A stretch of 64,000 nt of DNA from Natrinema salinisoli (GCF_020405205.1 NZ_CP084469.1:4030001-4094000), one strand, 5' to 3'; positions 53,376 to 62,277 are shown, counted from the stretch's first letter. Program-made: numbers and translations. Notes: generated from the sequence alone by a model not told the origin.

Positions 53376-54119
53376 GTGAATCGCGTGAGTAAGAAACACG
53401 TTGGTGGGAAGATCGGTTCGGGGGAAACTAGCGACGTCGACGGCGAAGAGAGCACTATCGTCGACATCGGTATCACTGTCGACGTCAGCGACATCAGCGA
53501 TCCGGTCGACGACGGGGTCGAGCTCGCGTTCGACGAAACGGACCTGGCCGAGGCGGCCGACGGTGAGGGCGAGACAGACGGTTCCTCTGATGTCGAGCGC
53601 GACGCGGGGATCGATGCCGACGAGCGCGCGGCGCTCGAGGCGGCCGATATCGATCCCGACACCGTCGCCGACAAGGAGTACTCCTACCGGATGTTGCTGG
53701 ACGCGGGCGTCGACGAAACGATTGCGGCCACGCTCCGCCGGCGATTTTCGCTGCCGTGGTCGTTCGAGAGCGAGGGGGATCTCGATCGGCGCTCGAGCGA
53801 AGTCCGCGGGCTCGGTGACGCCGAACGCGAGTGGATCGCCGTCAGCGGCGACGAGGACTGGCAGGCCTTCGAGTACGAACATTCGGAACCGATCGCAGTC
53901 GAGCGGGAGCGACCGTCGGAGCGGCCGTATCCGAGGCCCACGCCGATCACGGCCGTCATGGGCGTCGGACCCGACGACGCCGAGGTACTGGCCGAGGCCG
54001 GTATCCGCTCGGCGGAGCGACTGGCGACGGTGGACGCGATGGGCGTCGCCAACGCGCTCGATCTCAACGTGCTGCACGTCCGGACGTGGCGGCACAACGC
54101 GCGTGAACTCGTCGACTGA
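53376..54119 (+). CDS. Helix-hairpin-helix protein (haloarchaeal, DUF7409-like)
   Basis: The 247-residue acidic protein has a GTG start; a second GTG at 53385 is equally possible. Its N-terminal half is low in order and rich in Asp/Glu, with DTVADKEYSYRMLLDAGVDE (about 105-125) as a first helical unit. Residues ~195-245 (ITAVMGVGPDDAEVLAEAGI, then ERLATVDAMGVANALDLNV) form a helix-hairpin-helix DNA-binding-like module, like the tail of TopA in this window. The family is known from haloarchaea only; the function is unknown. Confidence 0.7.
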   Translation: MNRVSKKHVGGKIGSGETSDVDGEESTIVDIGITVDVSDISDPVDDGVELAFDETDLAEAADGEGETDGSSDVERDAGIDADERAALEAADIDPDTVADKEYSYRMLLDAGVDETIAATLRRRFSLPWSFESEGDLDRRSSEVRGLGDAEREWIAVSGDEDWQAFEYEHSEPIAVERERPSERPYPRPTPITAVMGVGPDDAEVLAEAGIRSAERLATVDAMGVANALDLNVLHVRTWRHNARELVD

Positions 54120-54267
54120 TCGTTCGAAACGCAGCTTCGTTCGGAGCGACGCAGCCGTTGAGTCTCGGTCACGAGCCCGACGGCGAGCGGCCGGGTTCGA
54201 CACCGGAACGGCTCACTGATGGAGTATCCGGATCGGACCGCCGTCCCCCGAAATCCGGAGGTATTAC

Positions 54268-54313
54268 TACTCTTATACTCAATTTCGATAATCCGGATCA
54301 TTAGAGATTTATA
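54268..54313 (+). promoter_or_regulatory. Promoter of the fba-fbp operon with TACTC repeats
   Basis: The box tttata (54308-54313) lies about 27 bases before the fba ATG, suggesting a leaderless transcript. Two direct TACTC words (54268-54272 and 54276-54280) sit about 30-40 bases before the TATA box. Their half-site resembles part of the TACT/GAGTA motif of the sugar regulator TrmB, but the order is not the known one. Confidence 0.5.
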
Positions 54314-54337
54314 GCGGCCTGTTGGACCGTCTAACAG

Positions 54338-55132
54338 ATGATCCCGATCGACGACTCTCCGATCGTTCGCGACGGCAAGTCACTGATTCTGGCGATGGAC
54401 CACGGGCTCGAGCACGGCCCCGTCGACTTCGATGAGGTACCGGAGAAACTCGATCCGGTGACGGTCTTCGAGACGGCGACCCACGACGCCGTTACCTCGA
54501 TAGCCGTCCAGAAGGGGATCGCGGAGGGGTACTACCCCAGTTACGAGGACGACGTCAATCTCCTCCTGAAGCTCAATGGCACGTCGAACATGTGGATGGG
54601 CGAACCCGACTCCGCGATCAACTGCTCGGTCGACTACGCGGCCGAGATCGGGGCGGATGCCGTCGGCTTTACGGTCTACAGCGGCTCGAATCACGAAGTC
54701 GAGATGTACGAGGAGTTCCGAGAGATCCACGAGAAAGCCCGCGAGTACGGCCTCCCCGTCGTCATGTGGTCCTATCCGCGCGGCCAGGGGCTCAAGAACG
54801 ATACCAAGCCGAGCACCATCTCCTACGCGACTCGTATCGCCCTCGAGGTCGGTGCCGACATCGCGAAGGTCAAGTATCCCGGCAGTTCCGACGCCATGGA
54901 ACACGCCTGCAAGGCTGCGGGCGATATGAAGGTCGTCATGAGCGGCGGGTCGAAGACCTCCGACTACGACTTCCTTTCGACGGTCGAGTCCGCCGTCAAC
55001 GCCGGTGCGAGCGGGCTCGCGGTCGGCCGCAACGTCTGGCAGCGCGAGAATCCGACCCGGATCCTCGACGCCCTCGAGGAGGTCATCTACGAGGAAGCGA
55101 CCGCCGACGCGGCGCTCGAGGCGACCGAATAG
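54338..55132 (+). CDS. fba: Class I fructose-bisphosphate aldolase (archaeal DhnA type)
   Basis: The 264-residue enzyme has the DhnA/FbaB fold with [15 protein letters not shown] at the N-terminus, the Schiff-base lysine in [13 protein letters not shown] and the phosphate-binding segment MSGGSKTSD followed by [17 protein letters not shown]. It condenses glyceraldehyde 3-phosphate and dihydroxyacetone phosphate in gluconeogenesis. A related family makes ADH for aromatic amino acids, but the neighbour fbp supports aldolase. It is followed by fbp after one base. Confidence 0.9.
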   Translation: MIPIDDSPIVRDGKSLILAMDHGLEHGPVDFDEVPEKLDPVTVFETATHDAVTSIAVQKGIAEGYYPSYEDDVNLLLKLNGTSNMWMGEPDSAINCSVDYAAEIGADAVGFTVYSGSNHEVEMYEEFREIHEKAREYGLPVVMWSYPRGQGLKNDTKPSTISYATRIALEVGADIAKVKYPGSSDAMEHACKAAGDMKVVMSGGSKTSDYDFLSTVESAVNAGASGLAVGRNVWQRENPTRILDALEEVIYEEATADAALEATE

Positions 55133-55133
55133 G

Positions 55134-56003
55134 ATGACGGTGTCCGATCCAGTCGTCGAGGATGTCGTGGCGACGATCAGCCGGACGGCGACCGAAATCC
55201 GACAGGGGCTGATCGGTCGGCGTGGAACGGTCGACGAGGAAAACCCCAGCGGCGAGACGCAGGCGGAAGCCGACGTCTGGGCCGACGAGTTGCTCAGCGA
55301 TCGGGTCGCCGGAATCGACGGGGTCGGCCAGTACGCGAGCGAGGAACGAGCCGACGTCGTTGCCTGCGGCGACGATCCCGCCACGTCGTCGGCCTACGCC
55401 GTCGCGGTCGACCCACTCGACGGGTCGTCGAACCTGAAATCCAACAACGCGATGGGGACGATCTTCGGGGTCTACGACGCCGCGCTGCCGGCCCGTGGCG
55501 ACACCCTCGTCGCCGCGGGGTACGTCCTCTACGGCCCGATCACGACGTTGGTGCTCGCCACCGACGAGACCGTTTCCGAGTACGAACTCACCGGCGGCGA
55601 GCGAACGCTCATCGAACGCGACGTCACCCTCCCCGCGGAGCCGGTGGTCTACGGCTTCGGCGGTCGCGTCCCCGACTGGCCGGACGATTTCCGCGAGTAC
55701 GCCCGCGAGATCGAATCGGAGCTCAAACTCCGCTACGGCGGCGCGCTGATCGGCGACGTCAATCAGGTGCTCACGTACGGCGGCACCTTCGGCTATCCCG
55801 CCCTCCAGTCCCGCCCGACGGGCAAACTGCGGCTCCAGTTCGAGGGGAACCCGATCGGCTACGTCGTCGAGCGGGCCGGCGGGCGCTCTTCGAACGGCTC
55901 TCAGTCGCTGCTTACCGTCGACCCTGATGACCTACACGACCGAACGCCGGTTCACGTCGGGAACGACGACCTGATCGAGCGACTTGAGGCGGCGCTCGCG
56001 TAG
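55134..56003 (+). CDS. fbp: Class 1 fructose-1,6-bisphosphatase
   Basis: From the ATG at 55134, just after the fba stop, the 289-residue enzyme has the metal-binding [18 protein letters not shown], an early Glu in [11 protein letters not shown], and the substrate segment [18 protein letters not shown]. It ends with [20 protein letters not shown]. It removes the 1-phosphate from fructose-1,6-bisphosphate, the step that drives gluconeogenesis. The operon with fba makes a compact sugar-synthesis unit. Confidence 0.94.
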   Translation: MTVSDPVVEDVVATISRTATEIRQGLIGRRGTVDEENPSGETQAEADVWADELLSDRVAGIDGVGQYASEERADVVACGDDPATSSAYAVAVDPLDGSSNLKSNNAMGTIFGVYDAALPARGDTLVAAGYVLYGPITTLVLATDETVSEYELTGGERTLIERDVTLPAEPVVYGFGGRVPDWPDDFREYAREIESELKLRYGGALIGDVNQVLTYGGTFGYPALQSRPTGKLRLQFEGNPIGYVVERAGGRSSNGSQSLLTVDPDDLHDRTPVHVGNDDLIERLEAALA

Positions 56004-56013
56004 CGGAGTCGAA

Positions 56014-56265
56014 TCAGTTCTCGGTGCCGGATCGTATCCAGGCCGCAGTTACGGTGACGTAGACCCCGACGCCAGCGACGAGGAGGGTGTAGAACGCCCA
56101 CTGCGGCCAGCCCGTCTCGAGGAAGAGCAGCGTTAGGAAGAGGACCCACAGCGAGACGGCGAGCAGGTCGAGAAGCAATCGGACGATACCGCTGATGGCG
56201 GCGCTGGCGGTGCCGGGAGCCCGGCCGGATTCCGTTTTCGTGGCGCGTGTCGTATCGTTGCTCAT
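56014..56265 (-). CDS. Small two-helix membrane protein
   Basis: The ATG at 56265 gives 83 residues. A short charged start is followed by two hydrophobic helices (about 30-50 and 55-77; IVRLLLDLLAVSLWVLFLTL, and WAFYTLLVAGVGVYVTVTAA). It lies 5 bases downstream of the protease-like gene on the same strand, so they are probably co-transcribed. The family is not recognised. Confidence 0.65.
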   Translation of the reverse strand: MSNDTTRATKTESGRAPGTASAAISGIVRLLLDLLAVSLWVLFLTLLFLETGWPQWAFYTLLVAGVGVYVTVTAAWIRSGTEN

Positions 56266-56270
56266 TCGTC

Positions 56271-57443
56271 TCAGAAGAGATAACCGTGTTTCTCGGTCAA
56301 TCGATAGGCACCGACCCCCCAGACGTAACTCTGTCCGGGCCACCAGGTACGGGCGTTGTTGAACCCCGCGACGAGGACGTCGCCGTCCTCGCCTTTGGGG
56401 TCGGAGTGGTAGCTCACCGAGCCGCTGTCGCCGTCAGTCAGGTCCATTTCGCCGCCCCAGCGGATCTGCCCGCGGCGACAGAACTCGTCGGTAAAGCACG
56501 TGACGGCATCGACGCCCTGAATCTTCCCCGTCGTGTGGCCGGTCATGGCCCCGACCTTCTCGAGTTCCCGATCTCGAGCGACGAGGTCGGCGAGCCCGAA
56601 CTTGGTGAACTGGCCGCGGACGCGGGGTCGCGACGGCGCGTCGATCCTGCTCGCGGGCTCGAGCCAGCCGTTCGGTTCGACGGCGGCGACGTCTTCGACG
56701 GGGTGGTAGTGGACGACGTCCCCGAGTTCGATGGCGTCGGCTTCCTGACGCGGCAACGACAGCGCGTCCTCGGACGAATCGCGGTCCTCGCCGAACGCGT
56801 GGTCTGCCGTCACGAAGAACCGCTGCTCACTCTCGGGATGGTACAGCGCCGGGCCGAGCGTCGCCATGCTCGAGGGGGTTTCGCAGGCGACGCCGCTCGG
56901 GACCGAGCCGTCCGCGAGACTGTCGGCGAAGCGGGGCTCGTAGGCTTCGGGACCGTCCTGAATCTCTTCGACGTCGATGATCGTCTCCGGATCGATGTCG
57001 ATTCCCTCGGCGAACTCTCCGAGCAGCTCGCCGACGGAGTGACCGTCGCTCGAGAGGCCGACGGAAACCGTGGCGGTCCCGCTCCCGTAGTCGCCGGGGA
57101 TGACTGCGCTGCCCAGGTAACCTGTAAAAGCGAACCGAGCCAATCGCCTGTTCACCTCGAAGGCTTTCTCGACGGCGGCGTACCACTCCGCGGGGACGTA
57201 CCGCGTTCGTTCACGGACGGTCCACGGGTCGTCCGGGTCATCCCTGACGAGCGCCGTGACGATAGGGACCTCCCCGTCGTCGGCGGCGAGGAAGTCGTTG
57301 ACGCCGAGCCACCGAGCCATCCCGATGGCGAAGCCGCCGCTAACGACGGTTCGCACGAACTCTCGCCGATCCATTCCCGTCTCGAGCCGATCGCGAAGCG
57401 TTGCGAGCCGTTGGACGAGACGGTCGGTGTGCCTTCCCGACAT
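56271..57443 (-). CDS. Tat-exported trypsin-like serine protease (S1 fold, divergent)
   Basis: With the start at 57443 the protein has 390 residues. A second possible start at 57374 places the twin arginines (MDRREFVRTVVSGGFAIGMA) at residues 3-4. The chymotrypsin-fold triad can be read in order: His215 in FFVTADHAFGED, Asp251 in HPVEDVAAVEPNG and Ser340 in LTDGDSGSVSYHS. MTGHTTGKIQGVD resembles the TTG-G segment of streptogrisin-like proteases. The region before the catalytic domain (about 30-175) may be a propeptide. The GDSGS at the active site supports activity; the substrate is unknown. Confidence 0.75.
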   Translation of the reverse strand: MSGRHTDRLVQRLATLRDRLETGMDRREFVRTVVSGGFAIGMARWLGVNDFLAADDGEVPIVTALVRDDPDDPWTVRERTRYVPAEWYAAVEKAFEVNRRLARFAFTGYLGSAVIPGDYGSGTATVSVGLSSDGHSVGELLGEFAEGIDIDPETIIDVEEIQDGPEAYEPRFADSLADGSVPSGVACETPSSMATLGPALYHPESEQRFFVTADHAFGEDRDSSEDALSLPRQEADAIELGDVVHYHPVEDVAAVEPNGWLEPASRIDAPSRPRVRGQFTKFGLADLVARDRELEKVGAMTGHTTGKIQGVDAVTCFTDEFCRRGQIRWGGEMDLTDGDSGSVSYHSDPKGEDGDVLVAGFNNARTWWPGQSYVWGVGAYRLTEKHGYLF

Positions 57444-57950
57444 ACCGCGACAGAGCTGTTCGATTGCTGTGCTTCCCGTTCCGCCAAGCCGTCTATTCAC
57501 GGACACGGGCTCGATAACCGTTGGAATGGACGATGAATTCGATAAAAGCAATTCTGCCTGCAGGTGCCGCCGATGGGTTCGCGGCCGGATCGATCGCTCT
57601 GACAGACTTCGCGTGGATCGGTGAGACTGAGACTATTCGGCAGCGTTCCTCGGAGAATCGCCCTCGATATAATAGCTGTACGACTGAACGCGAGCGTTCG
57701 TGTCGGACACCGGTTCAGTACGTACTGTCTCCGTGCTGGTGACCACGGAGGCGACGATCCCTCTCGATCGGGTCACACCGGGGCCGCGAAACCGCCCTCC
57801 TCGTCTACTCGCGGCGAGCTCCGGCGATCATCCGGTGGGACTCGATCTCTCCTCTTCCCCTCTCTGCCTTCGAAACTCCGTGTAGACACTTCTGCGACGG
57901 CCGATCCGTCGGAACCGGCCTCGCCCGAGCGATCGCTACTCGTCGAAAAC
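57444..57950. other. Intergenic region without a supported gene
   Basis: About 500 bases lie between the protease-like gene and the carboxylase gene, which diverge. Short frames exist (for example 57521-57742), but none has a ribosome binding site, a family match or haloarchaeal protein composition. Promoters of both neighbours must lie here. Confidence 0.4.
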
Positions 57951-57952
57951 GG

Positions 57953-57959
57953 TATTTGA
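57953..57959 (+). promoter_or_regulatory. TATA box for the carboxylase gene
   Basis: The heptamer tatttga, preceded by the purine-rich gaaaacgg, lies about 26 bases before the ATG at 57981. It implies a leaderless transcript. Confidence 0.5.
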
Positions 57960-57980
57960 TCGCCCGTCGCAGGCAACAGC

Positions 57981-59783
57981 ATGCGCGTTCGTATTACGGC
58001 TGGTGCCGACGACGACGAAGCGGCGGCGATCGGAGCCGCACTCGCCGACCACGTCGGCGAGACGGTAGAGGTGTATCTCGGCGACGAGACGGACCCGGCG
58101 GTCGTTCACGACGTCGAGCAGGAATCCGGTAGAACGGCCGGCGGAGAATCGTCCGCAGGCGGCGGGGAGGAGGCCGGCGAGTCCGGCGTCGCCGACCTCG
58201 GACCGACGGAGCGCGAGCGACGACTGCGGGACGAGATCGCTGACATCCTCGAGGGCGGCCCGAAAAAGTACAGAGACCAGCTCTCGGAGGACGGAAAGCT
58301 GTTCGTCCGGGATCGACTCGATCTGTGGTTTTCCGGCGAGGACAGCGAGTTGCACTTCGAGGACGGAAAGTTCGCCGCGTTCGACGATTGGCATCCCGAC
58401 GGTGCGAATACCGACGAGGACGATGACGACCGACTGCCGGCGGACGGACTCATCACGGCGGCGGCCACCTTCGAGGGGCGAGACGTCCACGTCATGGCCA
58501 ACGACTACACGGTCAAGCGAGGCAGCATGGCCGCCAAGGGCGTCGAGAAGTTCCTCCGGATGCAACAGCGCGCGCTCAAGACGGGGAACCCGGTGTTCTA
58601 CCTGATGGACTCCTCGGGCGGCCGCATCGACCAGCAGACCGGATTCTTCGCCAACCGGGAGGGCATCGGCAAGTACTACTACAATCACTCGATGCTCTCG
58701 GGGCGGGTGCCCCAGATTTGCGTCCTCTACGGGCCTTCCATCGCCGGCGCGGCCTACACGCCGGTCTTCGCGGACTTCACGATCATGGTCGAGGGGATGT
58801 CGGCGATGGCGATCGCCTCGCCGCGGATGGTCCAGATGGTTACCGGCGAGGAGATCAGTCTCGATGAACTCGGCGGACCGGCGGTCCACATGCAGGAGTC
58901 GGGCTCGGCCGACCTGATCGCGTCCGACGAGGAACACGCCCGCGAGCTCGTCGCCCAGCTGATCACCTACCTCCCCGACAACGCCGACGAGGACCCGCCG
59001 AAACGGGAGCCGAAGTCGCCCGCGAAGTCTCCGGAGGGTATCGACGCCATCGTCCCACAGGAGCCGAACAAGGGGTACGACATGACCGACGTGATCGATC
59101 GAATCGTCGACGCGGGGTCGTACTTCGAGTTACGTCCCGATTACGGCCCGGAGATACTCACCGCGTACGCCCGGATCGACGGCCGTCCGGTCGGCATCGT
59201 CGCCAACCAGCCCGCCCATCGCGCCGGTGCGATCTTCCCGGACGCGGCCGAGAAGGCCGCGGAGTTCATCTGGAAATCGGACGCGTTCAACATCCCCTTA
59301 CTCTACCTCTGTGACACGCCCGGCTTCATGGCCGGCTCCCAGGTCGAGAAAGACGGCATCTTAGAGCAAGGAAAGAAGATGATCTACGCGACCTCCTCGG
59401 CGACGGTCCCCAAACAGACCGTCGTCGTCCGCAAGGCCTACGGCGCGGGCATCTACGCGATGGGCGGCCCCGCCTACGACCCCGAGAGCGTCATCGGGCT
59501 TCCGTCGGGCGAGATCGCGATCATGGGGCCCGAAGCGGCGATCAACGCCGTCTACGCGCGCAAGCTCTCCGAGATCGACGATCCCGACGAACGCAAACGA
59601 ATGGAACGGGAGCTCCGGGAGGAGTACCGCGAGGACATCGACGTCCACCGAATGGCCAGCGAGGTCGTCATCGACGAGATCGTCCCACCGAGCACGCTGC
59701 GCGAGGAGTTAGCCGCCCGCTTCGACTTCTACGCCGACCTCGAGAAGTCCCTCCCGGACAAGAAACACGGGACGATACTCTGA
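57981..59783 (+). CDS. Acyl-CoA carboxylase, carboxyltransferase (beta) subunit
   Basis: The 600-residue protein is a crotonase-fold carboxyltransferase of the propionyl/acetyl-CoA carboxylase type. Its N-terminal half holds VFYLMDSSGGRIDQQTG and YGPSIAGAAYTPVFADF, and its C-terminal half VANQPAHRAGAIFPDAAEKA, LYLCDTPGFMAGSQVEK and RKAYGAGIYAMGG. The first ~70 residues are an acidic extension before the conserved RERRLRDEI. It transfers carboxyl groups from carboxybiotin to acyl-CoA. No biotin subunit gene lies in the window. Its product methylmalonyl-CoA would feed the mutase encoded at 19 kb. Confidence 0.92.
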   Translation: MRVRITAGADDDEAAAIGAALADHVGETVEVYLGDETDPAVVHDVEQESGRTAGGESSAGGGEEAGESGVADLGPTERERRLRDEIADILEGGPKKYRDQLSEDGKLFVRDRLDLWFSGEDSELHFEDGKFAAFDDWHPDGANTDEDDDDRLPADGLITAAATFEGRDVHVMANDYTVKRGSMAAKGVEKFLRMQQRALKTGNPVFYLMDSSGGRIDQQTGFFANREGIGKYYYNHSMLSGRVPQICVLYGPSIAGAAYTPVFADFTIMVEGMSAMAIASPRMVQMVTGEEISLDELGGPAVHMQESGSADLIASDEEHARELVAQLITYLPDNADEDPPKREPKSPAKSPEGIDAIVPQEPNKGYDMTDVIDRIVDAGSYFELRPDYGPEILTAYARIDGRPVGIVANQPAHRAGAIFPDAAEKAAEFIWKSDAFNIPLLYLCDTPGFMAGSQVEKDGILEQGKKMIYATSSATVPKQTVVVRKAYGAGIYAMGGPAYDPESVIGLPSGEIAIMGPEAAINAVYARKLSEIDDPDERKRMERELREEYREDIDVHRMASEVVIDEIVPPSTLREELAARFDFYADLEKSLPDKKHGTIL

Positions 59784-59997
59784 TCGGCGTCTTTCTACCG
59801 ACCCGTCCCACCGCCTCGGTCGATCCGTCCGAAATCCATTGCTCTCGAGCGGTCGAGAGGCCGACAATCCCGACCAGTTATCATTCCTTACCACCGTCGG
59901 AGCAGCGGCTACGCTTGGCATAACAAAACCCCACAGAGTGGAAGCGGCGCGTGCTCCCGATGGCACGGCGATCCGGTTCGACTCCGGCGGGGAGCCT

Positions 59998-60348
59998 ATG
60001 AGTTCCGAGGGCACAACCCTTCACCATCGGCTCCCCGGCGACGTGACGCCCGTCGACCTCGAGCGACTGCTCTGGGGGGTCGTACTCCTCTCCCTCGTCG
60101 CCGATATCGCCACGACGTTCGTCGGGCTCCACCTCGGTCTCTCCGAGTCGAATCCGGCCGCCCGTGGGGCGATCGAGAGCTACGGTTTCGGCGGGATGGT
60201 CGCCCTGAAGGCGGGCGCGATCGGCGTCGGGCTCGTCTGTCGGCCGCTGCTCGAGCGGGAGTATCGGGCGATCGTCCCGGCCGGGCTCGCGGGTCCGTGG
60301 TTGATTGCCGCGATTCTCAACGTCTACACGATCTCGACCGTCGTTTAA
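59998..60348 (+). CDS. DUF5658-like small membrane protein
   Basis: The ATG at 59998 gives 116 residues with about three hydrophobic segments: LLWGVVLLSLVADIATTFVG, GGMVALKAGAIGVGLVC and GLAGPWLIAAILNVYTIS. The first contains the Asp in ADIATTFVGLHLGLSESNPA, a pattern seen in DUF5658 membrane proteins. The frame is open upstream to 59839, but the earlier part does not look like protein. The function is unknown. Confidence 0.65.
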   Translation: MSSEGTTLHHRLPGDVTPVDLERLLWGVVLLSLVADIATTFVGLHLGLSESNPAARGAIESYGFGGMVALKAGAIGVGLVCRPLLEREYRAIVPAGLAGPWLIAAILNVYTISTVV

Positions 60349-60434
60349 GTCGCCGCGAGAACTGTCGGAGGTCGCCTCGAGCGTCCGACCGACTGACTCG
60401 ACAGGTGGAAGAGGGCGAGTGTCTCGGGGTCGTT

Positions 60435-60539
60435 CGAGACGGCTTTGCCGTCTCGTGACTGAGCGAAGCTCCCGCGAGATCAGCGGGACGTACGTCCCGC
60501 CAGAATTCGCGAGGTCCGCGAAAGGCCTCCGGCCTTTCG
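60435..60539. repeat. Cluster of five perfect hairpins
   Basis: Within 105 bases lie CGAGACGGC/GCCGTCTCG (60435-60455), CCCGC/GCGGG (60471-60487), the 18-bp palindrome GCGGGACGTACGTCCCGC (60483-60500), TTCGCG/CGCGAA (60506-60522) and CGAAAGGCC/GGCCTTTCG (60519-60539). They fill the convergent interval between the DUF5658-like gene and the PH-domain gene. They could end both transcripts or be a repeated mobile-type element. Confidence 0.8.
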
Positions 60540-60561
60540 AACCACTTGACCCCGAGGTACT

Positions 60562-61185
60562 TCACTCGAGCGCCCGCCGCCACTCCCGGACCTCGGCGAG
60601 GACCGCTTCCCACTGGTCGCGGCGGCCCGGAACCTCCTGCCCGGTCAGACGCTCGCGTTCGGCCTCGAGCCGGTCCCGGATGTCTCCCGGGTCGTCGACG
60701 TTCCAGAAGGCGAGTTCCGAGCCGCTGGCGGCTTCGATCGTGACGGTCCCGTGACCGACGAGCCGGCCGATCGGGTTCTGTTCGACCGTCGTGTTCTGAA
60801 TTCGCCCGAGCGAGACGGTTCGAACGGTCCGCCCGAGGACGCCGTGTCGGGTCGCGGCGACCGTGTTCGTGACGACGAACGCGGTCCGTGAGACGCGGGC
60901 GTACTGCCAGAGCGCCGGGGCGACGACGAGCACCACGCCCACGACGGCGATGGTCGGTAAGACATCGAGAGCGATCGCTGCCAGCAGGACCGCTGTCCCG
61001 ACGAGGGCGACCGCGACCCACGGCAAGACGGTCTGGATCCGCGGGCCGCCCTGCCAGCGGATCCGTTCGCCCTCCTCGAGCGGGAGCCATCGAGGCTCCG
61101 CCGCGGCCGGCTCACCGCCCGGAATGGGCACGTCTCCGGTCTCGGGCCGCTCCGAGTCGGGCTCAGATGGATCGGTCTTCGTCAT
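60562..61185 (-). CDS. PH-domain membrane protein (bPH2, YdbS-like)
   Basis: The 207-residue protein has two helices (VLPWVAVALVGTAVLLAAIAL and IAVVGVVLVVAPALWQYA) after an acidic start. A bacterial PH-like domain follows: RTAFVVTNTVAATRHGVLGR, VSLGRIQNTTVEQNPIGRLV, GTVTIEAASG. It ends with a charged helix. bPH2 proteins often occur in pairs at the membrane. Its start overlaps the previous gene (stop at 61163), so it is co-translated with the second PH protein. Confidence 0.85.
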   Translation of the reverse strand: MTKTDPSEPDSERPETGDVPIPGGEPAAAEPRWLPLEEGERIRWQGGPRIQTVLPWVAVALVGTAVLLAAIALDVLPTIAVVGVVLVVAPALWQYARVSRTAFVVTNTVAATRHGVLGRTVRTVSLGRIQNTTVEQNPIGRLVGHGTVTIEAASGSELAFWNVDDPGDIRDRLEAERERLTGQEVPGRRDQWEAVLAEVREWRRALE

Positions 61186-61798
61186 ACTCGTAGGACTGGC
61201 TGCCGTCGCTTCGCTGGTTAGTAGTACGGGTCTCGGTGTTCGACCGAGCCGAAGCGCTCCCCTCGACGGCCGTCCGGATCGCCCGGAGTTCGGTGAGGAT
61301 TTCCTCGAGAACGTCGTCTTTCGTGCGTTCGTCCCCCGACTCGCCGCGTTCGCGTTTGATCCGCTCGCTGATCCGTTGCTGGACGGCCTTCGGGTCGGGC
61401 ACCGACGTGAAGGCCATCTCGACGCCGGAGCCGCCGGCGGTACTGACCTCGACGGAGCCGTAGCCGAAGTGGGTCCCCAGCGCGCTCTGGCTGTAGGAGA
61501 TGTCCTGGACTTTCGCGTGTTCGATCCGCTTGACGTCCCGCGAGAGCACGCCCGTCTTCTTGTACAGCGCGCGGGTCGTCACGACGTAGTGGGTGTTCGT
61601 CACGCGGAGGTACTCGCTGGCGATGATGACGAGCCCGATCAGCACGATCGAGAGCGGAATCCCGATCGCGAACGCCGGAATGAGCGTCCGCCGATCCGGA
61701 CCGCCGGCCCAGATCACGTCTTCGCCGTCGTCTAGCGATAGCCACTCGAGGTCGACTCCGACGTCATCGTCCGTGGGTTCGGTGCTCATCGTCGTCAC
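61163..61798 (-). CDS. PH-domain membrane protein (bPH2 type), second copy
   Basis: The 211-residue protein has the same plan as its neighbour: an acidic start, two helices packed closely (LIPAFAIGIPLSIVLIGLVI), then a bPH2 domain (HYVVTTRALYKKTGVLSRDV, KVQDISYSQSALGTHFGYG, VEVSTAGGSG). A charged tail with coiled-coil potential follows. The GTG at 61798 overlaps the MaoC stop (GTGA); the ATG at 61789 is an alternative. The pair is likely a membrane-associated complex of unknown role. Confidence 0.85.
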   Translation of the reverse strand: MTTMSTEPTDDDVGVDLEWLSLDDGEDVIWAGGPDRRTLIPAFAIGIPLSIVLIGLVIIASEYLRVTNTHYVVTTRALYKKTGVLSRDVKRIEHAKVQDISYSQSALGTHFGYGSVEVSTAGGSGVEMAFTSVPDPKAVQQRISERIKRERGESGDERTKDDVLEEILTELRAIRTAVEGSASARSNTETRTTNQRSDGSQSYEYDEDRSI

Positions 61799-62277
61799 TC
61801 CCCGTTTTCGTCAGTCTCAGCGTGCTCCCGTTTCAGCGAGAGTGCGGTTCGGTCGAACTCGCAGACGAGCGGTTCGTCCGAATCGTTCACCTTGAACGCC
61901 TCGACGTGCATCGTGACGATCCCGCGCTCGCCGTCGCTGGTCTCGCGCTTGTCCGTGACCGTCGACTGGACGCGAATCGTGTCCCCGTGGAAGACCGGGT
62001 TCGGGTGTTCGACGTTGTCGTACGAGAGGTTCGCCACGATGGTCCCGTCGGTCGTCTCGGGAATCGAGACGCCGACGGCGAGTGACATCGTGTAGAGGCC
62101 GTTGACGAGTCGCTCGCCGAACTCCGTGTCGGCCGCGAACTCGGCGTCGAGGTGGAGCGGCTGCTGGTTCATCGTCATGTCGCAAAAGCGCTGGTTGTCG
62201 CTCTCGGAGATCGTCCGCCGGCGTTCGTGCTCGATGGTCTCGCCGACCTCGAACTCCTCGTAGTACAGTCCGGTCAT
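61795..62277 (-). CDS. MaoC-type dehydratase
   Basis: From the ATG at 62277 the 160-residue protein has a single hot-dog fold. It opens with EEFEVGETIEHERRRTISES and has the hydratase segment MTMNQQPLHLDAEFAADTEF, where the His and the Asn/Asp region match the MaoC active site. VNGLYTMSLAVGVSIPET and FHGDTIRVQSTVTDKRE complete it. Such enzymes hydrate enoyl-CoA or mesaconyl-CoA. It is the first gene of a coupled three-gene unit with the two PH proteins. Confidence 0.88.
   Translation of the reverse strand: MTGLYYEEFEVGETIEHERRRTISESDNQRFCDMTMNQQPLHLDAEFAADTEFGERLVNGLYTMSLAVGVSIPETTDGTIVANLSYDNVEHPNPVFHGDTIRVQSTVTDKRETSDGERGIVTMHVEAFKVNDSDEPLVCEFDRTALSLKREHAETDENGE

Noticed and set aside
54338-55132. 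ADH synthase (aromatic amino-acid pathway) instead of aldolase
   Set aside because: The families are close, but the gene is one base from fructose-1,6-bisphosphatase, which favours the aldolase reading; it is not fully excluded.
57521-57742. 73-codon frame after the protease-like gene
   Set aside because: Composition is not halophilic and no start signal is visible; probably untranslated intergenic DNA.
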